From contig VZTJ01005950.1 in the NCBI GenBank assembly GCA_013397795.1, positions 96,330-160,329 on the forward strand: a stretch of DNA of 64,000 nt. Direction: 5' to 3'. The stretch comes from Orthonyx spaldingii (Eukaryota > Chordata > Aves > Passeriformes > Orthonychidae). This document shows, one piece after another, positions 11,641 to 25,230 of the stretch (within the stretch, counting starts at the first letter, position 1; each line of letters opens with the position of its first letter). Below the pieces are notes generated by a model. It had not been told where the DNA came from, searched no databases, and saw only the letters and a program-made list of their open reading frames with translations. The position numbers were made by a program, and so were the translations under genes.

Positions 11641-14600
11641 CTGTAAAAGGGAAGATCATTACCTCTTTATTGGGGGGAAACCCAGCAGAGGATACCCCAT
11701 CAGAGAGCAAATTTCATGCTAATTTAACCCTTTATAACAAGACAATAAAAGCTCCCACGTGCTGTCAGGTATCAGAATTCACTACTCAGAAACACTATTT
11801 CCAGCTAATTCACAGTTACATTAAAAGAACATTTTTTTCTGTTCACAAAACTGATTAATGAAGCAAACAAAAAAAATCTCCATGTTACATTCAAATGACT
11901 AAAATTTCCAAAATTCTCTGTGTCTGGACACATGCTCAAAGGCATCAAAATGTTACAGAACATTACAGCACATACAGCTCTCTGGAAGCACATACAGCTT
12001 ACGTGTAACACAATGTGCCAATGCTATGCACTAAAAGGCTTAATAACATGGTGAAAAATTGAATAATGAGGAAACCGCAGCAATGGCTACAGTCACACAT
12101 GCCAGAGCACACGACATACACAAATCCAAACATCCTCATTTACTTCAATATTTAAAACTAAAATGATGTCTAAAAGTTTTACTGGAGGAGTTTTATATTT
12201 ACAGAACTGTGACCGCTGCAATACCCTGTACCATTTGCAATTATTATGTTTTAACATGCACAACATAGCGACAGGATTGAAATGACAGCTCTGACAGCAC
12301 TCCTTGTGTCACATCATATGGAAGCTACTGAAAAATATTTCTATAATAAACATACTCACAAACTTAAAATGTGAACTTCTGCAACTAATGCAGTTTGCAT
12401 TAAAGGAAGGCCATTTAACACTTTTTTTTTTTAAATGCTTAAATGAGCAATTCTGTTTTCTTCGTATTTATGCCCCAAAGACCCCAAAAAGATGCCTCAG
12501 GGAATCAGGCACTTGGATAGAGGCTTGGTTATGCCTGGATTCCATTTAAATATATTTCAGTGCATCTCCAAGGTGGCACATTTGGATTTGGGACACTCTG
12601 TGCTGTGTGAGTGAGAGGAGGGAAGTGAAGTGGGAGGAAGAGAAAACCTTAAGGCTAAACTGCTGTATAATATTTACTAAATTCTAGGGGAAAAAAAATA
12701 AAGCCTGCCTGTGCTTTTCAGCCTGGAGAGACAAGAACAGCAACAGAAAAAAGTGGAAGTGGAAAAGGAAAGTTCCAGATCAAAACAGAAAACCCTGAGA
12801 ATCCAGCAAAGCCTCTGAGATTTGGTTTATCATACTCTGGGACGGCTCATTTTGATCTCATCATAGAGCAACACTTGGAAGAAAGAAAAAGAAGAAAGAA
12901 ACCTGAACTGGTGTACTATTACAGTACTGGTAATACCAGACAATCAGATGCTAAGGAAGGGAGCAGCATATCACGAGCCCAAAATGAAGCCCAGAATGAA
13001 GCCAAATGTTTTTACTTATGGTTGATAGGTAGGACTGCACTTTCATTAGGTTCGGGGGACCACTGGGAACATGCAGGTTGGTGGGCAGATAAAGTAAGTC
13101 CCATTCATGGTACTCAAATTATACCTTCCTATGGTACTGTTAGGAAACATTTGTCCTGATCTCGTGGCCTCAGCTGCACATCGCTCACTGATCTGCCTCA
13201 ACACACAACCAGCACGAGCCAGCACAACCCCCGGAGCTGATGGTAAATGTCTGACACGTTCCACAAATCTTTAGAAAAAGATACCCTAAGATGAAAAAAT
13301 GCAAAGAAAATATGGATAAAGGTAGCATAAGAGCAGCGAAAAATGCATAGTTACACTGAACAGTACGTATGTCTATTTCATAGCTAGCTTTCAGCATGAC
13401 AGAGCAACAAATACACTACTATTTGTCTGTCAGAGACTGTAAACACTGGACTGTCAGTGAAACCTGATCTGGCCTCACAGGCAGAGTTCCTATGCAGGGA
13501 AAACAAAGCTATTTATGCTGGTTGAGACTAGAGAGACTTGTGAGGAGACTTAAGAGATTTAAACAGGCAACACCGTGGTATATAAATTACACTAGTTACA
13601 AACACAAGATTATCCACAGTGGAATAAATAATTATTCATACATCCTGTTAGGACAGACTATCACTGCTCATTAAAAGACTTGAGGATAATTACAAACAAA
13701 TAAACAAAGCTCCTTAAAGTGGAGTCATAGCAAATATGCAATAATGTTAAGGTCTATAAAAGAGAAATATGAAACAGTAATTAAGAACAAAAACAAAACA
13801 AAAACAAACTTTTCAAGTGGTATTATTTGAAAAGGCACACTGGAGTAAAGCTGATATTTCTGGAGCCTGTCAGGCAGCTCCGGCATCACAACTTCCAGCA
13901 GTAGCTTTCTGCAGGCAGAATGGAGTGAAACAACAGGAGCAGTGAGTTTCACAGCTACTCTGCAGCGTGGTGAGGACAGCTGTGAAGCTGTCAAGAATCA
14001 TATGGTTTGTGCTACCGCTCCTGCTCCAGCAGAGCTGGGGAACGCAGCTGAACCAAGAGCTCGCCACGGGGAGGGGGCTGGGGGAACCTGCGCTGAAGGT
14101 TGTGAGCACACGGGATGCCGAAGTTAAACACAGGAGCAGCAAAACGTGCCCAGAGCACTGCCAGGACACTGTGGGGCTGAGACAGAGGGGAGGGATTATA
14201 AAAGGGGGAAAATAAGGTTTCACACTTTCCAGGGGGGCTCTAAGCAGAGGGGCTTCAACTGTATCCCACAGCCAGATAACCACAAACACTCAGTGGCACT
14301 GAACTCCCAGCCTTTGCTGGGATGCTGGAGACACCCTCTGCAGGAAAGCCACGTTTCTCTGCCTCCTGATGTGCCACAGCTGCTGGCTTGTCATGCTGTA
14401 CAAAGTGGCCAGTTCCATCACATTAGCCTTTTAGCTTTAAGTGCTCAGTAAATATTTTAAGTTATGTCTGTATGGGCAGAAGGTAGAGATTTTTTCCTAT
14501 CATCTGAGGACTGCAGAAAGTACTTACAAATCTACTTTCCATATGTCAATATGCAATTAGAGGATCTAAATCTGTGATGCAAGAAGAGCTCTCATATTGA

Positions 14601-17600
14601 AGATAACAAAATGGAGATACTGGCAAATCTTAAGATCAAACCCTAGATCTGTTATCATAATTAACATATTTTAAGAACAGGATAATTCAAAATGGGATAA
14701 AAAGCAAGCGACGATGTGTCACGAGTCTTTTTATAAGCGAGTAAGAAAAGAGAGAAAGAAGCAGCCCACCAATACTCTATTTAAGATATATTTGGGGTGC
14801 TCCAACCCAAAATATAAGTTCATCATTATCTCTAATTTCAACTTAAATTACGTATTTTCCCACAACAAATGCTACTTTCTTATACACGTTTAAAGATCCA
14901 GAGGTGGTTTATTACCAGGAGGTGCTCCTATACCTCACCTCACCCCTAAGAACTTCATAGATTTGAATACACAGAAATTTTAATACATAACACTGAGGAA
15001 AAACTGTGTTCAAAATGACCAAACATACTGGGTTTTGGGGATGCAGTAAGAGGTAGAAAGGCTAGTAATGTCTGAGGCTAATGTCTGTTCCTACTGAGCC
15101 ATGGGAGGAGATCCAGACTTGGATCTTGTTTGAAGGGTGCCCTTTCTAACAAGAAACATGTTGATCTCATCACTCTTTCACAGCCATTCTCTTCTACAGG
15201 TTCTTATTTCATCAGGTCAGTATCTCTTCCTCACGCAGAATTTACTCAACCCCCTGACAAGAATCTAAAGTGCTGTAATCCTCCCCTGTCCACATCCTGA
15301 CAAAGGAAAACAAAATGCCCTGCAGCCACTTAATCCTGAAGGAAGGGATAACAGTCACTATTTCCTCTACTTGACTGATGACAGGCATCAGGACTCATTC
15401 CTAAAACAGAGACTTTCCCATTGAAATAACTTCATTTCAACACATGCAGTATTGGGCAACTAATTGCACAATATTAAATCACAACCAGAGGAGGAGAAAC
15501 ATCTGGTTTGCTTGCAAATATTCAGTCAGAGAATTAAGGTAAAACTGAGAGTCCCTCAAACCTTTTTTTAAACAGAATTAAGCCTTAGCATCAGGATTAT
15601 CAACATTTGAAGTGTATCAAGTCCCCCTGTAGTTGTACTTCCAAAAGTAAGCAGAAGCCCCTCCTGGATCCTTCTGAGCTGGGAAATGGCACTGGGGTAT
15701 CCTGTGTCTGCCAAGGCTCCTTGATAACAAGCAGACACGCAGACTGGCTCATGCAAACATGTTCTGTTTATGCTGTGCCCTGTATCTCACAGATGTGCAC
15801 TGGTGCCCATCTGAGTACTGTGCAGCTCCTGGAAATCTCCAGACGTGTCCATGTGAGGCTGTGTGACCCTCAACAGTATCTCACTCTCCTGCCTGTTTTT
15901 CACACATGGGTAGAAAGCACCACAGTCTGCAGTGATATGGGGACACTGCCATGCCCCCACAACCCCACATATGCAGCTGGGGGAATAAATCTTCCTTCCT
16001 CATTCTCATAGGAATAACTTCCTTCCATGTCTCCAGGGTCCCCATACAGCTGAATGTCACGTAAGGTGAGTGGCCTGTGCTGAGCAAGACTGTCAGTGAG
16101 ATGCTTGAAGTTACCCAACCCTTTCAGTACTCAATGGTGAGGGCGGCAGACTAAAGGAAATCCTGCAGCTGCCTGTCCTGCAGGGAGGTGTTAAAGGTGC
16201 CCTTCTTTCAGAAGAGCCTGCACAGGGGAATCCAAGCCTCACACAGAGATAAAGGGGAAGATGTCACCAGCAGGAGAAATTCAAACTCTTGGATTCAGCT
16301 CAAGGGATGCTTACCTCATAACTTCTCTGAAATTCCTCCCAGCCTACTGTGAGGACTGGGCTTACCCAAGAAGTTTTGCTGTGTATTCACCTTTTCCATT
16401 AATCGCACTAAAACCAGGTTTAAACAGGAAAAAACAATCTTTTTTTTTTTAATAGAAAAAACCATTTCTATATTTGAGAAAATTCAAGGTACACCAATTC
16501 CAGCAGGATCCACTAGCTATAACCACCACTGCCTCAGCATTAAATACTAAGTCGCAGATCATCACCACTGCCATTTGCCATGAAAACAATTGCACTAAAG
16601 TCAAAAAGAAGTCCAACTTGGAAAGCATAAACATCTATTTCATTCATGGTTTGGGTTGCAAAAGAAAGTGAAGAGGTTATCACGTGATTTTTGCTAGAAA
16701 TTTGTTTGTTTTTAAAGGAACTATGCAATAATTTTCCTCAACATCTGGAAATGCCTTCAGGATGTCTTTTTCGCACACAAGTTGTTACAGAAATTTAAAA
16801 TGTTTTTAACATCCATTTTTCACAATTAAAATTAAGCTCTTCACAGTGAAATGGAGTATTTGGGAGCACAACAGAACTTCAGAGCATCGTTTGTACTGAT
16901 TACCAAAGCAGACTGATGAAAATTGGCCTTGAGAATTCTTCTCCCACCTAAGCCTGTTCGTAGCTTTAACATATGCTAAAAGGCTAAATTAAACGCTACA
17001 GGGGACCTACTATTTATTTAGTTCTGCCAAGTTGTGCTAATGCACAAAATACTTTGCCTTTGCTCTCGTTTTATGTTGTGTTATTTAAAGAGTGAAGTGT
17101 TTTTCTCCTTCGTGAAGATCCACCATTGTATCATTTATGTAAATTCAAATCAAGACCTGGAAGTTGCATTTTAAGTGGAAAAAAGATCCCCAGTTCTGAC
17201 CTGAAGCAACACCTGGGGTCTGCACCAGTGTGCGCTATGTGAGATATTCACAGAGGTAAAGTTACTCTAAAACTCAGATTCAGATGAAGCTTTTCAGCAT
17301 CATCTATATATTCTGTAAATATCTGGACCTCAATAATGAAGAAGCTTGAAAGGAAACTACTGAAGAAACCTCATTAGGTGAGGCATAACAGCTTCACATT
17401 GATAAAGGATTAACAGCCCAACAAATCATCCTTCTGAATGAAGGATACTAAGGACAGACAAGGATGGAAAGGGCAAATGGAGATACCACAAGGAGAAAGA
17501 AGCAAAAAATCTGAGCTAAAACCTGTATTTAAGCATTTGACACACAATCTCCTTCCAAGAGGTAACCGAGTTACAGAACAACTTGAAACTGTGGTTTGAC

Positions 17601-18311
17601 ACTATTATATTATTATAGAGATTTGGGTTTGAAACGAGTACTTAACTTATGCAGCACAATTCTTTTTAAAAAGGAGGCAGGACAGAGTTCATATGAACTT
17701 CAGGTGAAGAATTTTAGAAGTTTATACAAAGCAATTAAACTGCATTAGACAATAACTGCTTTCCAATTTCTTCAAACCAGCACAGCTGGAGTTCTACAGC
17801 CATATAATCAACTTAATGATACTCTTCTCATTTGAAAGAAAGAAAACATTACCCTCCAAACACAACCAAAACAACACATCCTACTGACATTTTGAAATTT
17901 AGAAAATACGCTCTTATTCACCATTAATTGTGTCAGCTTTAATTTAAACAAATATTTAACACTCAGTTAGGGTTTAACATAGCCTAAATGCAAGAGGAGT
18001 TACCAGAATGCCAATGCTGAATAAAGTGAATTTAGAGGTCTACTCCAAGGCCCTCTAGATCATTCTTTGATGTTCATCTGAACTGACTCATACTCCCAAA
18101 TAACAATCCCCTATAGAATGCAATTGTGATTGTGCCTGAAAGGTGTCAGTTCATGCAATTCTGAGAGTTATCTTCACCTCTGAGGGGTAAAAGTCAAAAA
18201 ATATCAAGTCCTGTGGTTTCGACCTTCAGTATTCTGTGCCCAGAAAGCGTTGGCTGTTCAAGCCAAATTCTTATTTAAATTATTAAATTTAATAATAATT
18301 AAAACATAATA

Positions 18312-18450
18312 CACAGAATGGTTTGGGTTGCAGGGACCTAAAAGATCGTCCAGTTCCGACCCTCCTGCCAGGGCAGGGACACCTTCCACTATCCGAGGTT
18401 GCTCAAAGCCCCATCCAGCCTGGCCTTGGGATGGAGCAGCCACAGTCACA
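18312..18450 (-). mobile_element. CR1 LINE 3' fragment, internally deleted
   Basis: Begins CACAGAATGGTTTGGGTTG, then the GGGCAGGGACACCTTCCACT and AAGCCCCATCCAGCCTGG blocks of CR1. It lacks the usual segment between GGCCTTG and GGATGG. Short and degenerate; intron 3, same orientation as the host gene. Confidence 0.92.
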
Positions 18451-20494
18451 CCCAACTCACACAGAGGTGCCAGCATCTCTTGGAGGCAACTTCATACGAA
18501 CACTAAGTAGGGTCTTCCTATCTGAAAATTACTGAGATTTACCATTTACCAAGCTGGCTTTAAACAGCAGTTTTTCAAGGAAGCTTCATCTAAGCAGGAT
18601 AAGCAGAGGCACAGGGATATTAAAGAGGAGGCAGACATGGTACTATCCATGCCCCCAGCATGCTCAGTTCAGGGCCTCCCTGTGTCAGCTGTGATTCCTA
18701 TACACTCATTCTCAGTTTCTCTTTCACAAACTTGCCCAGTCTGCTCTTGACCACACCTAAAGTTTCAGCAAACCACATCCTCTGGCAAGGATTTCAGTGT
18801 CACTCCAGACAACTCTGTGCTATACAAAGAATCACCTCCTTTTATTTTGCATCTAACCCTTGCGAGTTTCACTTGATGACCGTCAGTTTCTTGCATTAAA
18901 AGAAACTAAACACTCAGGATACAGCCACCTTCCCCATGCCATCTATGATTCTGAAGCTTATTTTCCTTCTCCAGCATCTTTTAGACTGAAGTGTCCTCAG
19001 TTGTTTAACTGGAATCTACTTCAGAGCTTTGATCAACCCTTCTGTTGTTCTGTGAAACACTTTAAGCTTTACTGTAATAATTTTTGAATTTACAGATACA
19101 TTTTCTGTAACCCTATAAAAATTAGTCCAAACTTGGTTCTCTAAGGCCTTCTAACCTCACCAAGCAGATCCCAGGTGCTCCAGCACAGCTTTAGCACATC
19201 AAAGCTACAAGCACAAAAATTCTCTCTTCGCTAAGCACACTCCAGTCTCTCTCAGTCCCTACGTGAAAGCAGACTCCATAGGCGCCATCCATTCCCTGTG
19301 AATGAACATCCTTCTGGCAAAGGTCAGGGACACTCACAGGGATCATCTCTGCAACTACAGCTCTGGGGTGCTGTGAGTCCAGATTTCACCATTTAAATTG
19401 CTTGTACTTTCCGTCATCTGTGGTATGGAAGCAAGGAAGGAATGGAGGGCACAAGACAGAGTTTGCTGTGTAAGGAAAATGGAAGGTGATGGAGAAACGG
19501 GACTATTGACTGTGGGAAATAACACAGATCACACAGGCAGCCGAAGGAAGGAAGAAGAAAACAGTCACAGCTGACAAGGAAAATGAACAAGAAAATGCAT
19601 AGAGGGGTGAGAAGAAATACCATGTCACAAACACCTGCCTAGAAGCCACTGGAAATGGTAGAAAATTACACGTCAGGCAGAGAGACAAAGAGTAAACCTC
19701 AACTAAGTGAACCCTGAAAAAATGATTAAAACTGATGAACAGTTTAGAATTAGTGAAAAGAATGGGAATATGAGGATTCAACAACATGAAAAAAACCCAA
19801 GAGGCTGGCAAAGAAAGCTGGAGGTAAAAAAACAAATGGAAGAGGTGAGAAAACACTCAACAGTGGAACAGAAGATCCCAGACTCTTACCATTGTCTGTG
19901 ATTATCCTGTATCTGTGCAATCCCTGACAAAGCAGGCATCCCATGCTGTAATGAGCACTGCCATCAGTCCTTCAGCATGGCCTGAGAGACTGCCAGCCAT
20001 GGGATGATGCTTCTGTCTGTCTGACTGCCAGCTCCCAGAGGACAGAAAATCTGCCCAGACATCAGACCTGACCTGCCAGTGCTCAGCGTGCTGCCCACCA
20101 GCGCAGGACTTGTAAGCAGCAGGACAGACCCAGGTGGAGACAAGCAGCCTTGGGATGGGGATGTGACAGAAAAACTGCCTAAGAATACCTGTGAGAGGGT
20201 GAGAGTGGGACTCCAGAAACCTGGAGTACCTGTGAGCACCTGCTCACACTGGGCAGGAGACATTTCTAAGTTTGCTTTCTGTGGTTGGACCTTCCTGCGG
20301 AACAGATTAAATCATGGAGCAAAGGTCTGTGCAACTTAAAGGCTCAGTCATGAATGCCATTGATCATGGTGTCAAATCCCACAAGGCACAAGTTCTACAT
20401 GAGAACACATTATGGCCACAATGGCAATTGTTCACAGGATTTTGGCTGCCTGTGAAACCCTTCTTTGGCCCCATTTGTGCGACACGCCCTTCTG

Positions 20495-20930
20495 TGCTCC
20501 GAGAAAGACACGGACCATCTGGAGAAAACTGAAACCAGCAAGAAGGATCAGAGCTCAAGAAAATATCATCTACAAAGACAGTAGGAACAAAATTGGGATT
20601 TCTGTTATGAGGTAAAGCGTGCTGGGGAAATAAACTGAGAGGCTTTTGCACAACGCTGTCCTCCATTGTCCTTGGCAGATGGTAGGAGTAGTAATGGAAT
20701 AAACCCAGAATGAGGAGAGTGTGGGTTAGATGTGAGGAAAGTGGTTCCAACAGTAAAAACAAGGAAGAGACTGGAAGGGACTGCTTAGGGAAGATATGGA
20801 GTTTTTATTATTGGAAGATTTAAGAGCAGTTTATGTAAGCTTGTGTCAGGAATGGCAGCTGTAGATAACTGCCTTGGAAATGGAGATGAACGAGATGATT
20901 TCCAAAGGTCCCTTCCTGCCCTATAAATCC
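20495..20930 (+). mobile_element. Older, diverged CR1 LINE fragment
   Basis: The order of weakly conserved blocks fits an older CR1 subfamily: GAGAAAGACACGGACCATCT, GGATCAGAGCTCAAGAAAAT, GGGTTAGATGTGAGGAAAGT, GATTTAAGAGCAGT, CAGGAATGG and a closing AAAGGTCCCTTCCTGCCCTA. It ends near CTATAAATCC, where CR1 ends in an octamer-like tail. Divergence is clearly higher than in the other copies. The left boundary is approximate. Confidence 0.75.
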
Positions 20931-22189
20931 AAGGCAAAGTTGCTTTAACAATGATCCAGCATAAAATTCTTCTTGAGACCATTTCCCTAATAATGCATGA
21001 ACAAACAGGATGGTAAACCAGTAAATATTTAACTTTTTTTCTCATTTTTCAGTGTGTTTCAGTTTCTCATTTTTCTTAGTCTTCAATTGTGCCCTGCTAG
21101 CCAACTCAGTAATTTCACTCTGGGTTAGATTGGTCATTAATATAATGTTGAAACAATACTTCACTATTATTAAATAATTTACTTTTGTAGCACAAAAAGA
21201 TGCTATGTCCTCTTTCCAGATGTAAATCACTGACTTCAGAGGAAGATCCCATAAATGCCTATATAGATCTAGAGATGGAAATGTAAATGCAAAACTCCAC
21301 AATGACTTCAAATGTCCTGTGTCATGCATAAGGCCCATTCTCTGCAGAAATAATTCTTGGATAAAAACATTCACGTAAAACTACAAACTGTATCACAGTA
21401 TGTGTTCACGAAAATAAATAATCCGTTTCAAAATTAGTCTTAATACCAGTATCTGCCAAAGTATGTGCCTGACTTCACAACTTCAACAAATTTTTAAACA
21501 TATTTTAATATTAAATCTTTTATCTAACTTCTTCCTGCCTTGAGATCTAGCTTTTCCTTCCATCACTGCAGTGTTATTCTGTCCAGATTGTCTACTCTCT
21601 TCCACTCTACAATTTTTTTTCCTCTGAGTGTTACAAATTTTGTAATGTGTTTTAAGATTATTAAAAAAAAAAAGGAACAAAAAGAAGTTCGCTGCTACTT
21701 TTTCACTATTTTCTTCGTTCACACAATCTACAGATGTTCACCGACCACTTTTTTTTGATGAAATAAAGCACACAAGGCCTCCATCTCCACACTCCAGATT
21801 TCCAGTAGCAGCAACAAAATAAGGGGGAATGGTGCAATTGGTCTGGAATGAAAATTACGTGCTTTGTCCAATTACAAGTGAAGCAAGAAAGCAGAAAGGT
21901 GTTTTGCCAGGTTTTTTTCACTTTTTTTTTTTTTTTGGTGGTTTTAGCAACAATCTCACAAGAGCAGACATTTAAGCAGGCCAAAGTACCAAAATCAAAA
22001 AGAGCTGTGTTAAAACCTCAGATTCTACTCCTTTAAGAATGTTCCGTCTTCACGATTATGGCAAGAAGACTGAAAACGTGCAATTAATGCAATTCACAGC
22101 CTCCGAGAGCAGACAGAAAGTAAAATGAATCAAAAGGTGTTTTGTTCTTCTATGAAATTGTGTTTCTAGGCCATTCTCGTTAGCTTTTA

Positions 22190-22560
22190 ATGCCCGGAGT
22201 TGCCAATGTGGGAAACAGAGGAGGAAGGTGGAAGTGGGCTCTGCTCTGAGTCGCAGCCGGCTCCTGGCTCCCTGCCCTCCCCACGGGCTGCACTTCCCCT
22301 GCTCTCTGCAGGCAGCACAAACCAAGGCGGCAGATTCCTTTCGAAGAAGCTGGATTCCACTCAGCCATAAGTCCTGGGCTGACAGAAGCTTCTCACAAGG
22401 CTTATAAAAAGAAAAAAGGGAACAACCAAAGCAAAAGGCTCCAAAACCCATGACGCTCGTGATATATAGGAGCTGGCAGTGTTACTCCTGCCACTGCCAG
22501 GCCTGGGAGTTTATCTCTGCTTGATGTTACTGCCCCTCCCCACATGTGGTCAATAATTCA
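22190..22560. other. GC-rich unclassified block in intron 3
   Basis: GC content and CpG are higher than in the flanks, with CTGCCCTCCCCACGGGCTGC, a CTTATAAAAAG TATA-like motif (about 22401), GATATATAGG (about 22461) and the near-palindromic CCTGCCACTGCCAGGCCTGG. No splice-flanked coding frame matches KMT2C. It could be a regulatory element or an eroded repeat; I cannot decide. Confidence 0.3.
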
Positions 22561-25091
22561 CTCACTCCTTTCAAGCACACGCCTCACCCCCTTCATCCTC
22601 GCTACCCCAGTACAGCTCAGATTCTTTTTATTTTAGTGGGGTTTTAACACATTGCTTTCTGAGCACTAATGCTGAATCTGTTATTCAATTCCCTGCCCCA
22701 ATCCCACTTGCTGTCAATAGTTCTCTTGGTGTCCCATATCCCAGCTCAGGAAGGTTCCAACATTTACCAGCTCTATTGCCTTTCACTTGAATGCTTTTAT
22801 TTAACTGCAGCCTCAGGAAGGATCTGGAGAAAAATACCACACAAGCTAAGCTCTGGCTAATCTCTCAGCTACTGAAATCCCCATCCTAGTTTTGACATGT
22901 CCTACTATGTTAAAATCACTGTTTTCAGTAGCAAATTATTTCATTTTTTCATGGAAAAGACTTTATTTTACACGCAGTGTCCTGTGTTTCTCTAACTCCT
23001 TTATCTTCACTACCAAGACAGAAACACAGAATTGTCTTAACTCTGAAAAAAGCAATGCAAAAGTAGCTCCACCTACACCTACATCTACTTCTCGTGGAGG
23101 CTTGGGTTCTTTTCTGTCTTCTAAGTGATTTCTGCTCTTTCTGTTATAATATACTCTCATAATTCTCCCATGTCTCACATACCTAAAGCTATTTTTAAAT
23201 ATACAAACACTTCCATTTTATTAGAAAGTGCAAGTTACTTATATTATAGAACAGAAAAGATTACCAAGAAAGAGATGAAGTTGATGAGTATGAATTATCT
23301 GGAAATCAGCTTCAAAACTGCTTCTCCAAGTTACAGTCTTAAGGCGCTGTGGAGTCACACTGTATCCTAAATCTTGATACATTTCCTCCAATCATTACAC
23401 AACCACCAGCAATGTCTGTTATTTCACACACTGTTATTTTCTCCTCAGAAAACGGAGTCAAGCCCCCAGAATTCAGTCCCCCAACCCCTGCATGACACAA
23501 TGTCAGTGGCAGAACTCCACAGACAATGGCACAAAGGACTGATCAAAAGACCAGAAGAGGCTTTTTTCACGACTCACTTCCACGGAAACCCTGACATCTC
23601 TTTTTTCCCTACCACTGTTAAGAGGACATCAATGACTTCTGCAACTAAGCCCCATTCTGCATCTAAGTTTGAAATCAAAATTACCTGCAGTCAGAGAAAC
23701 CTCTGATTCCCAATTAACAGTTTCACATCTCCTCAATACACTTCGTTCCAAAATGTCAGAGACAGGGTCTGATCACTATTATTTTAATTAAAAATTAATA
23801 ATACTCAGCTTTTTAAAGCTTTGATCAGCCAAAGCAATGAGCACATAATAGCCATTCCATCCTGACTGATCAAAGTCAACACTTTTAGTGGAAAGGATGA
23901 ATAAGTTGAGGGCAAATAAGGGCTGGCTCAGAACCAGGCCAAAGTTTTTTCAGGAGACTGTTGTCCAGCTTTTAAGAAACAACTTTATGGCTATGGAAAG
24001 TGCTGTAATCAAATATTCACGATAACAGCAAAAAAGTAACCTTGAGAAGAACAGAGAGCAGATGAAACAGCACTAAAATTTTTGCAAATGATCCAGAAGA
24101 GGGTCAAATAATGAAGCAAAGCAGCTGCTCAGTTCAAGTTGCTCTACATATTTACTGCAATTTAATCTCAGCCTTGGAAAATTCCATCAAGAACAGAAAT
24201 TTTTCCGTATTTCACTCAGGTACACGCACAAGAACTATTTAACTGAAATTTTCTGTAAGAAGGAAAGTAGCTCTTGGAATCTAAGAAGTTTGTGAGCATA
24301 TAAAACATGAAATTATATATGCATCAAGTAGATTAAGTAATTTTTTGTGCATGGAAAATATGCTCTGTGTTGGATTTGGAGGAAGAAAAATGATGACGAC
24401 AATTCTCTCCAAGTCTGTCAAAATATAATTACACCTGTAACTGTCTGGTAGCTGGTAACAGCACTTTCTGCAGCAGGAGAGACCTGCAGCTTCTAAGCTG
24501 TTATCAGAGCTTCAGAAGAGCAGCTCTGCTAGAATTCTGTGACACCATTTCAACAGTGATCACAGACAGTGTGTTCTGGTTTCCCTCATATAACATAATT
24601 AATACTTTCACTGCTTTTAGGCTAATCTGTATTAATAAAAAGTTTAAAAATACAAATGTTATTTTCTCTATTATAAATTCCAAAATAAGGAAGAACACAG
24701 CAGAGATGACAAGAGATTTGGTTTACTTTGTTCCTGAAGACACACTCATACAAGCTGAAACATCAAAAATAACTTTATATAAATTTGCTAATACACCATT
24801 TCCTACACAGCAGGAAAGCTTCAGTAATCACATTTTATCTCCTATCACTTACACCTCTGTTAATTTACCCAGCTAATATGCTGTAACTCAAGGGCTTCCC
24901 AGAGCAGTCTGAGGACAGCACTCATGGAACGTGCTTTTCACCTTGATCTCCCACAGGCCAATTAAGGCACCAGTCCCAGGCACTTCAAAGCAGCAGCACC
25001 CAGTCCCAGCCTGCACCCCCAGCACTCTGCACCCCAGAACCCCAGCCCTGCCCCTGACTCAGCAGCTGCCTCCTCCTCCTCTCTCACTCAC

Positions 25092-25230
25092 CTGGTTTTG
25101 GCTTCCACGCCCACGGAGGCGGTGGAGCTCGCAGACTCCTCGGACACGGAGTGCTGAAGGACTGGTGTTAGCTGCTTGGTGCTCTCCACTTCCGTCTGGG
25201 CATCCTCTTCTGCAGACTGCTCTTTGACTT
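25092..25230 (-). CDS. KMT2C: KMT2C coding exon 3 (partial CDS, 139 bp)
   Basis: Continues the low-complexity acidic N-terminal region of KMT2C. The frame is 45 full codons with a split codon at each end; the Glu codon shared with exon 2 is followed by VKEQSAEEDAQTEVES and later HSVSEESAS and SVGVEAKT. These align without gaps to the remembered human IKEQSAEEDAEAEVDN and RSVSEESAN segments. The acceptor is a long T-tract ending acccag (AG at 25231-25232). The donor is CCAG|gtgagt (GT at 25090-25091), a near-consensus site. The last two bases (AG) plus the first base of exon 4 (C) make a Ser codon. No folded domain or zinc ligand is visible; the exon is rich in Glu, Ser and Thr and likely disordered. 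It is more GC-rich and CpG-rich than the flanking introns, as expected for a bird coding exon. Confidence 0.96.

Larger units (their letters stand above)
11641..25091 (-). other. KMT2C: KMT2C intron 3
   Basis: A 13.5-kb intron between exons 3 and 4. Recognised content is a minus-oriented CR1 fragment (18312-18450), an older plus-oriented CR1 (about 20495-20930) and a GC-rich unclassified block (about 22190-22560). Several A or T homopolymers are present (for example near 21660 and 21924). Other stretches, including 11700-18300 and 22600-25000, show nothing I can classify. Confidence 0.93.
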
